This document shows positions 1 through 8,600 of a stretch of 64,000 nucleotides of DNA, piece after piece. The notes beneath the pieces were generated by a model, which was not told where the DNA came from, did no database searches, and was given only the letters and a program-made list of their open reading frames with translations. This DNA is from Malurus cyaneus samueli (lineage: Eukaryota; Chordata; Aves; Passeriformes; Maluridae), in NCBI GenBank assembly GCA_009741485.1, contig CM019214.1, positions 8,805,662 through 8,869,661 of the forward strand, given 5' to 3'. Made by a program: the position numbers and the translations under genes. Within the stretch, counting starts at the first letter, position 1, and each line of letters opens with the position of its first letter.

Positions 1-90
1 CCTACGGCCCAGTGCCACCATGGCACTCAGTGCCGCATCCACTGTTCCCTTAAACGCCTCCAGGAACAGTGACTCACCATCTCCCGGGCC
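1..90 (-). mobile_element. CR1 LINE 3'-end fragment, cut by the window edge
   Basis: Read on the minus strand, the segment has the typical near-3' CR1 phrase: a 'gagtcactgttcctggagg' block, then 'tttaagggaacagtggatg', then 'gcactgagtgccatggt'. The terminal CR1 repeat would lie left of base 1. The 5' (right) limit is uncertain because the sequence becomes G+C-rich and unfamiliar after about base 90. This is recognition from family knowledge, not alignment. Confidence 0.65.
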
Positions 91-279
91 GGCGGTGGGG
101 AGGCACCGGGCCCGGCTTCGCCCTGAGCGCGGACAGGCACAGCGCCCTGAGCTCCCGAGGAAAGCTTAGCTCTAAAAAGGGACCCCCACGGTGCCCAGGT
201 GGTGGCCCTGGACACCCTGGACACCTTGTTGTCCAGATCCATACTGAACCCAGGATGGATGATCTCCTTTTTCTCCCCC
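91..279. other. G+C-rich unassigned stretch
   Basis: The stretch is G+C-rich and contains CpGs, unlike what follows. It may be a further, diverged part of the CR1 copy at the window edge. No open frame in it has any recognisable protein character. It could also be a small CpG-rich patch of another element, and I cannot decide. Confidence 0.3.
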
Positions 280-320
280 ACTTTTTTTTTTTTTTTTTTT
301 TTTTTTATTCTTTTATTTCT
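280..320 (-). repeat. Poly-T run with an AATAAA-like motif on the minus strand
   Basis: About 26 T residues (281-306) are followed by 'attcttttatttctc'. On the minus strand this reads as an AATAAA-type motif a few bases before a poly-A tail, the arrangement left by a reverse-transcribed polyadenylated RNA. The body to the right (320 to about 520) was not recognised. A simple T-run that arose by slippage is the alternative. Confidence 0.45.
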
Positions 321-523
321 CTTGCTACTAAAAGACAAGGAGCTAACTTATACCAATTAACATGCCACATGTACAATTTACTACTAAAACTTCGTATGGC
401 TTTTTTGCACCCTCTGGCATTTTCTGTTCCTTTTCAATCATCTGTAGATCTTGGGTGCTTCCTTCCCCTTAGGAGTAGGATGTGACACTTCCTCACAGGG
501 ATCAGGTAGTCCCTGCACAGGAG

Positions 524-1123
524 TGTGGTGGATTGACCATCACTGGACACCAGGTGCCCACTAAGCCACTCTATCACTCTCCAACTCAGCTGAACAGGGT
601 ACAGAAAATAAGATAGAAGACAACTCAAAGATTTAGAGAAGACAGTTTACTAAAGCAAAAATGGAAGGTAGCATGCATAACCAAAAACAAGCAAAGACAA
701 AAAACAGGTTTTTTTCTCTACTTCCCATCAGCAATCAATGTTCAGCCACTTCTGGGGAAGCAGAGCTTTAACACATGTAGTCACTGCTCTGGAAAGCAAA
801 TACTGTAAAATAATGAATGCTCCTCCTTCCCCCTCCTTTCCTTAGCTTTTATATCTGAGCTGACATCATATAGTATGGAATATCCCTCTGGTCAGTTTGG
901 GTCAGCTGTCCTAGTTGTGTCCCCTCCCAAGATCTTGTCCACCCCCAACCTACCAATGGCGGGTGGAAAGTTGGACAGACAGTGTTGATGCTGTGCCAGC
1001 AGTGCTCAGCAGTACCCCAAACTCTTGGTATGTTATCAACATCTCTCTATCTACCAATGCAGAGCCCAGCACTGTGAGGGCTGCTATGAGAAAATGAACC
1101 CTAGCTCAGTGAGACCCGGTACA
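524..1123 (+). mobile_element. Solo LTR of an avian ERVL-like endogenous retrovirus
   Basis: The segment begins TGTGGTGG and ends GGTACA, consistent with TG...CA LTR ends. It follows the order seen in a common avian LTR family: a 'ccaggtgcccac' block near the start, 'gggtcagctgtcctagttg' and 'tgtcccctcccaagat' in the 3' half, then 'tgctcagcagta', 'ttatcaacatctc' and a 'gctatgagaaaatgaac' end. No second LTR and no gag or pol remnant is visible, so it looks like a solo LTR. Flanking bases do not show a clean target-site duplication. Family assignment is by memory of the consensus. Confidence 0.6.
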
Positions 1124-2190
1124 AGATGTGACCTGACAAAGAAGCACTGGCATTGTCCCCCCTCCCTGCAAGGCTGCAGGATGAGACTGGGGGCCTTGGC
1201 ACCTCGACCACATTTGCTTTCTCCTGAGCAATGTCACTAATGACATGAGCTCAATCCCCAGATCTGAAGGTCATGGGAGTTATTTCCCAGAGGGAAGTCA
1301 AGAGGGAAATCATGATCTGTCTTTCTTCTCTTTCTTCTCATTCTTCTCTTTCTTCACTTTCATTCCCTTACTATTAATTACTGTTGGATTTTACTTCTGT
1401 TTGACATTTCCCCTGCATCTCAAGATCGGTTCCACATGAGGGGTCCTCAACAAATCCCAACAGAAGTTACCACCCTGCATGACTTTTTCACAGCTGCCTG
1501 TCTTTCTCAGGAAGTCAAACTTTTCTCCTGTATGTTTTAATTGTACGTTTCTTGCATTGTAATTTAAACATATCACACTCTCTGACAGGTATGCCATCAC
1601 TTTGATTTACACTAGTGTGCCTCTCCTTACATGCAGGAGGAAATGAGAAAGTAATGGTCATATTTCAAAACCACCTACAGTGCAGGTGGCATAAAATCTT
1701 ATCTGACAATTATATTTGAAGGTAGAAACTTAAATGAAATCACTTTAGTATTTAGCAGTCGACCTACTTCAGATTATACAGCAAGCAGTTTAGCCTAAGG
1801 AGGCAGGCAGGCTGAAATATTTCATTTTTTAGGCCCCACACTGTTTAAGACTACTGTAGCATAATTGAAAACTTGATCCAAAAAAGAAAAACCCCAGGAG
1901 AATGTTCATTTTTAATGTAGGCTACTTCATTCAGGGCCCTGAAGGCATGGATAAGTCTTTATGCCCTCACCAGTTCCATATCCATGGGCTCAGAACCCTC
2001 ATTTTGCCTCAGCTCAGGGCCATCATTCCCTGCCTGTACTGTGCTAAAGCCTCCACAGCCACAGTCCCATCCCTAAGGGGCCCACACTGCTCATGCTGAT
2101 CCTACAAGTCTTCTTTTGCCTTTTTCTAGCAGCACGTGCTCCTGTGCAAGTACTTAACATGGAATAGCTGCAAAATAGTATTGACACAGG
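1124..2190. other. Non-coding upstream DNA, nothing recognised
   Basis: This is ordinary A+T-rich sequence with a short pyrimidine-rich patch made of TTCTC units at about 1315-1365. No exon-like frame with splice sites and no known repeat was recognised. Confidence 0.5.
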
Positions 2191-2280
2191 TATGATATGA
2201 TATGATATGATATATGATATGATATGATATGATATGATATGATATGATATGATATGATATGATATGATTGATATGATATG
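2191..2280. repeat. (TATGA)n pentanucleotide microsatellite
   Basis: About 90 bases of nearly uninterrupted TATGA units, with one unit expanded to TATATGA near 2211-2217 and one irregular GATTGAT near 2266-2272. It ends about 265 bases before the OTC start codon. It generates false open frames on the minus strand rich in Ile-Ser-Tyr-His. Confidence 0.95.
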
Positions 2281-2545
2281 ACACGATGAGTCCACACAGA
2301 AGAGCACAAACTTCAAGTGGTGCAATGGGTCCTGGGAGAAATCTCTGTATCTGTAGGGTTTGACCAAAGGAAAGGTTCAGGGTCAGCCCCAGCCTCACCC
2401 AACCCCGGTTGGGACAGCCAAAGGAAGGACTTTGGTTCTTGGTTTTCTCTCATTTGCACAGCAGCACAGCTTGCTCTCTGCTTCATACACATTCCTTCTC
2501 ATAGCTTTATTTGTGGTATGAGAGAGGTCTTCATGCAAAGAGAAG
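2281..2545 (+). promoter_or_regulatory. OTC 5' flank and 5' UTR (inferred)
   Basis: This is the interval between the microsatellite and the OTC start codon and must contain the 5' UTR, unless an upstream non-coding exon exists. No canonical TATA box or CpG island is visible. The bases just before the ATG (AGAAGATGC) are a fair, not strong, initiation context. Mammalian OTC is driven by liver-type factors, but no such site was assigned here. Confidence 0.4.
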
Positions 2546-2622
2546 ATGCTGTTTAATGCGAGGAATTTCATCAGTATTGCAAAACTAGCAGGGACCAGCA
2601 CGCAGCCACTGCGGCCGTTTTG
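2546..2622 (+). CDS. OTC: OTC exon 1 (transit peptide), codons 1-26
   Basis: The exon encodes [10 protein letters not shown], then a segment with Lys13 and Arg23 and few acidic residues, typical of a mitochondrial targeting sequence. The first four residues match mammalian OTC (MLFN). It is 77 nt long, so the last codon is split TG|G, and is followed by the donor GTAAGC at 2623. The length and phase equal those of the mammalian exon 1, which is why this ATG was chosen although the peptide is poorly conserved. Confidence 0.9.
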
Positions 2623-5600
2623 GTAAGCTTATCCTTTAATTTTACCTGGTGTTGTGTGGCATTTGGTCAGAAGACTGGAGTTAAAAGCAGCTGAATCCTC
2701 TGAAGGAGTGAGTGTTTCAGAGAAAGGCTCTTGGTGGGGGAGTTGTTCCCTGCATTTTTAGTGTCCTTTTGCCTCACAAAAAAGCAAGGTCTGTGGTTGC
2801 AGGAGGCTGGAGGATTATCCCTTTTAATGTTTGTGGAATACTATTATTTTTTTCTGTGGAATTTTGCTGCAGAGTCAGGAAGGAATGTTTATTCTTGAGG
2901 TCAGTGTGTGCTGCAGGTACTATAACCAGTAAAAAACTATCTGAATAAAGTACAGGTAATCTTTCTGCATTTAGGCATATATCGTGGCCAGTATGGGTGG
3001 GGAATTCTCTCCTCGAAGCTGCAAGGTGAATCCCTGCCTGGGTATTTTGTGTGTCTATATACCTTGGAGGCATGCAGGAAAAACATGATGTGATAGGAGA
3101 TTCAGAGTTAAGCAGGCAGGTCTGCCTCTGTGGGTTTTGGGTTCTTGCTGCAGCCACATAGCTGTGCCTGTGCCCCCAAATTTAAGGAAAGTACTTTTAT
3201 GACAGCGTTTCATTAAGCTGCTTCTCAGGTTTGTCAAATCTCCAAAATCAGGCTAAATTTTAGAGCTGAAACTTAATCCCATGTTTTCCTATGGTTTTAG
3301 GTTAGCTTCATTAAGAATATAATTAACACTTGTTACATAGCAAGTGATGAGTTCTAGAAAATAATATGCAGGAATTTCACATTGGCAGGAATCCTAATAT
3401 GCAATAAATAATTTTTATTTTTCACTTCTACATTACACCATATGAAAATCAAACGTTTTCCAAGTTCTGTGATTTATTTGCTACAGTTTTAGAGCGGTCC
3501 TGAAGACTAGGTGTTAATATTTTTCATTAATTTGGGATTTTTACTGCTGCAATCAGGAAATTTCTCTGGTTAGCAGAGGTGGTGAAAAAGCAAGTTTGGA
3601 AAACAGCTGCAGTAAAGTTGATTTTCTGAGGAAGTTATCCGATTTGTTAAGTTCCACACAAAACACTGTTATTTTTAGTGGGGTTTTTAACATTATGGCA
3701 TAGTATTGGCACAAGCTATTACCACAGTCTGAGATTATTACTAGCTAAGCATGCCGTGGTTGATGCTGCAGGATACCCTAATATCTGTAAGTCTGTGCTA
3801 ATAGTCCAAAGTTGTGCTGTCCCTGCTCAGACAGGAAGAAGTCAAAAGAGCTAGACATTGCAATTCTGCCTGTTACATTTTAACTTCGTCATGTTGTCTC
3901 AGGCTCCTTCTCTGGAATTTATTTGTCCATTTCTGCCTCTCTTTCAGTGGATATGGTCAACAGGGAAGGGAACAAATTTCTTGGAGGTCATAGCAATAAA
4001 ACAGAATATTCATTAGGTCAGGACCAGATCTCTAGTCCAACATTCTTCTTGTAGTCTGTCAAACACCATACAAGAGCAACTATGTTTTTGCTTAGCCATG
4101 TCTTGAAAATACTTAGGGATGGTAATTCCAAATCCTCTCTGGCTAACCAATTAAAGTGCTTCACTATCTACCACTGGAGAAATTAGTGGTGAATATTTCT
4201 CAGTCCACTTCTCAATCATGCCAGATGGTAAAATAAGGGCGATGAACAGAAGTTCTTGCTTGGCAGGTTGTGATTAGATAATCTCTTAGTCCTTGGAACG
4301 AATTTCGGGCTGCAACTGGAAAAAGAAGCAGCAGCCTCAAAGCTGCCCTGAAAACAAGGACGCAAGGTAGAATAGGCTACAGTAAGCAAGATTTCAAAAC
4401 AGGACAAGTATGATTTTGGTTTTTCCACCTAAACAAGTACAAGAAGCAAATACCTGCTCTGAATAATTTAAGTAATTTTAGAAGTCCCAGTTATAAAACT
4501 ATTTTCCTTCAGAATATACACAATGAAAATTTGGGTCAATCCCTTGGTTATCAGTTAAGTGTCTTGGTATTCAAGATTATATCTCAGTCATATATTTGAT
4601 GGAATGTTTTTCACGCTGTGGTGGAAAATACCTGATCCATGAATGCCCATACACTTGCTTCCCTTTTCTTCTTTCCTCTGCTTAGAACTGGGAATGTGTT
4701 TGAAAATGCTCAGCAAACAAACATTTTCTGTCTGCTCTGGGAGTGCACATGGCTTCTCAGGACCTTGTCACCTGCACAGCTCCCTTATGAGCCATGACAG
4801 AGCCAGCACCGTGGGAGCCTCGGGAATTGCACTCTGTGATCCACGGCACACAGTGCAAGGCTCTGGAATTCCAGTTTGCAGAAAGGAAAAGCTCTTCCTG
4901 CCCTTTACAGCAAAGCCCTGAAAGGGTTGAAACCCAAGTGGAGGAGAGCTCTGAGGGACAGTTCTTGTCCCTGGCCTGCACCTGGATATGGAGCCACTGC
5001 CTAGAAGTCCCTGGCTTCAACCCTCTGGCCAATTGCTTGCACTCTGTACAGCCTACCTTCCAAAGGCAGGGCTCTGCAGTGTGGGACCGTGTCCAAAGCC
5101 TCACAGGGCTCTGGGCACATCAGGGGCTACCAGTGCCTCAGTCCCAGGACTGCTCCATGCCAGTTCCAGGGGGTTGGCTAGTGAAGGGGTGTCGGAGTGG
5201 CCCTTTGTGACACAGGTTCATGGTGTCAGAGCCCTGATGATGCAGGACATTGTGGTGCCCAAAGGCCTTTGTGACATGGCAGAGCCCTGCTCCAGGGCTG
5301 TACAAGGGGCGCAGAGCCCTGGGGTGCCCGGTCCCAGGAGAGCCGCTGCGTCGTGAGGAAGCAGCTCCCCTGAGAACCTCAGCGGCAGAGAGAGCAGCAC
5401 GGAGATGCTCGCGGAGGGGGCGAACCCCAACTGTGCCCCTGCCATGGAGCAGCCAGACCCATGCGTGAGGCCCCAGGTGACAGCCAGCCCTGGGGGGGGG
5501 GAGGGGAGCTGGGGGGCCAGAGGGCGCATGCCGGGGGACAAGGGCCCTGTAGCCCCTGACGTGCCAGGGCAGTCACCTCCTTGCCCCCCGGCCGGGGCAC

Positions 5601-8600
5601 AGAGCCAGGGCCCGGCCCCGCACAGCCCCTGCGGCCCCACAGACCCCTGGGGGCTCAACGAGCTCCTCGAGCAGTGGGGGCGGCTGGAGCAGCCAGAGTG
5701 GGACTGGGACTGCGAGGAGGGACAGGGGAACCCTCCATGGGCCAGGAGCTTCCCAGTGGGAGAGGCTCATCCCGGGGTTATTTGGGACTCCCAAGAGCTC
5801 TCCGAAGGGAAGTCGGTCAAGACCCAGAACTGGCCCCAAGGGGAGGCAGCAGCGACAAAGAGGAGCCGCAGGAGGACTGGGAGTGCGTCACCATCCGCAC
5901 CCTCGGGGTCAGCCCCGAGTACCCCCAGCTCCTGCAGGACCCCGACGCTGCTCCCCAGGACTCGGCCACGGCAGCAGCTTCTCGTGCCTTGGCTGAGCAG
6001 GTGAAGGCAGCAGCGGCACAGAGCCGGGGCCCTGCCCCGCACAGCCCCGCTGCCCCGGGCCCCTCAGCTCCCGGCCGGGAGCCCTCAGGGAGCAGCGGAG
6101 GGGCAGGGGGGGCAGAGCTGCCAGGGCCACACACGGGGCAGGGGGGCTTGGCCACCGAGAGGGCAAACTGGGAACACGCCATGGACCCAGAGCCGTTCCA
6201 GAGGGAAGAGGAGACAGACAAAGAGCTGTCCCTCGGAGCTGAGAGTTCCGATTGGGAACTCTGCCCTGACCAAGAGCTCTCAGAAGGGCAAGTTAGACTG
6301 GAGCCAGCAATGTTCCCAGAAGAAGATTCCTGTGACCAAGGTCCTTGGGAACGCTCCACTGGCCGAAAGCTCTTAAAAGGGGGAGTCAGAGTAGCTCCAG
6401 CGCTGTCCTACGATGGTGATGAGAGTGACCAAGAGGAGCCTTGGGAGGATTTGGAACGGATCACCATCCACACGCTCTGGGTCAACCCCAAGTACCCGCA
6501 GCTCCTGCGGGGCCCAGGCCCTGCTGCCCCCCGCCCTCAGCTCCCCAGCCCGGAGCCCAGGCTGCCCCCAGGGATCGTCCGTCCCGCTTGAGGCGGGCGC
6601 TGCGGGCGCTGCGGGGGCTGTTCCGCTGGCCCTGCCTGAGGGCACCGCCGGACGAGCAGCGCCCGCTGCCAGCGCCAGCCCGGGCCCCGCAGGTGGCGGC
6701 TGCACCGGAGCCCGCCCGGCGTCCTGAGGGAGCCGCACGGGCGGCCTTTGCCTGCACGGCTCCATCCAGGCTGAGCAGGACTGCCGCACAACCATCCTGC
6801 CCCATCCGCAATGGAACTTTGGTTCAGGAAACTGTAGCAGTAAGAAAAAAACCCACAAAAATCCCCACCAAAAAAAAATTTAAAATCCCCCCAAAACCCA
6901 AAAAATATTTATAAGAAAAAGGATAGGAATAAGAATAAGAAGATGGTGAAGATATAGTGGTAATTAATAGTAAATAAGAAACAGAATAACTAAAGATAAT
7001 ATGTTGAATAAGAAGAATAAGATAAAGAAGAGGAAGAAGTCATAGTGGTAGTAGTAAATGAAGAAGAAGGAGAAGAAGATAATGAAGGGGAAGAAATTAA
7101 GAATAAGAGTTAGAATAAGAAGTTGAATAAGAATTACAAGAATGACAAGAATAAGAATAAGAAGAATAAGAAGAAATAATATTAGTAATTAATAAGAACA
7201 TAGAGAACAAGAAAAACAAGAAGAAAAATACGAGACTAAATGAAGAAAAAGAAATAATAGTAGTAGTAGCAGTAAAGAAGAAGAAGATTAAGATGAAGAA
7301 GATAAAATAGTAGTAGTAAATAACAATATCCAATGAAAAGACTCATCCACACATGCTCTAGAATCACAGAATGAAGGGAAGGACCTTGAAGATCATCTAT
7401 CTATCTATCTTTCTATCTCTTTATCTCCCCTTTCTTGTTAAATAAAATCCATCCTTAATCAAATCCGTATGCTATCATTGTGTGCTTTCATTTACATCTT
7501 CATTCGGGCACAGGCATCTCTCCCTCATGGGATCGTAACACCGGGATATGGAGCCGCTGCCCAGGAGTCCCTGGCTTCGACCCTCTGTTCAGGGCTTTGA
7601 ATAGCCCACCCTCCAAAGGCAGGGCTATAAGTGGGACCATGTCCAAAACCTCACAGGGCTCTGGGCACATCAGGGGCTACAAGTGCCCAAGTCTGAGGAC
7701 TTAATTAGATCAGTTTAAAGTGTTGCCTTTAAATAAAAAGACATGTTTAGTTCCTTCTCATTCTAAACCTTAGCAATGGACTAAGTGTGGACTGTGTAGT
7801 GCTAAAGAGGGCTGTAAGCATTGGGCCAGAGAATGAACTGAAGTGCCACGCTGCCTTGTTAAGCTTTAGCCTGTGGAACATGGGCTTGGACATGACTTTC
7901 ATTAAGATGCTTCATCTAAGAGGCATCTAGAGGAAATTTGAGCGTGTAACTTCTGTGTATGATTATCAGCATCCAATTTCACGTCATTCTGAAGTCCTAA
8001 ATCTGGCTGCAGGCCAGATATACACTGCATACCACATGTCTAGAATGTCTCTTTTGTGGTACAGTAAGGCTCTTTTTTGTTTGGTTTGTTTTTTTTTTAC
8101 TCTTTTTCCCAGTGTAATGAAGGGATTTCATAGACATTTATAGAAATGCCACCTTTCGTAACAGTGGGGTGAGAACGTAGCAAGTGCACAATGCACAATG
8201 GAGGGAGAAACAGCATCAAGATCCATTTCTGTTACTCTGTATCCTGAAAGAGCAGCTTTGGGGTCTACACATAAGTCATTTTACCAGGTTCTGAATGGCT
8301 TCATTTGACAGGCAGCAGGCAGTTGCCATATGCATCTCAGAAGACAAAGAAAGCAAATCTAATTTATATTTTATATTACAATTTGAAACATTGTTATGGT
8401 GGCCATCGATATAGTGCATTGTGACATGCTGTGCCTCTCTGACAGGAGTTATTTAAACTAATTAATACAGTCTATCAGGATGATACAGCTGGGTGATGTA
8501 AGGGGAGTGGCAGAGATTTCAGGTGCTTGCTCATCAGCTTTTGTATGGATATGATTTAGCAGCAAATGACACAAAAAATGTGTATTTTTCACTCTTTTGA

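Noticed and set aside
2044..2398. Minus-strand open frames with Ile-Ser-Tyr-His repeats
   Set aside because: They are translations of the (TATGA)n microsatellite.
1..2545. RPGR first exons on the minus strand, expected upstream of OTC
   Set aside because: No RPGR-like frame with splice sites was found; the G+C-rich patch at 1-240 starts as a CR1 end.
7097..7333. Minus-strand open frame rich in Phe, Tyr and Ser
   Set aside because: Artefact of the C-depleted low-complexity tract.
4965..7702. Classical LTR retrotransposon
   Set aside because: The direct repeats lack TG...CA ends, and there is no primer-binding site, polypurine tract or pol-like sequence between them.
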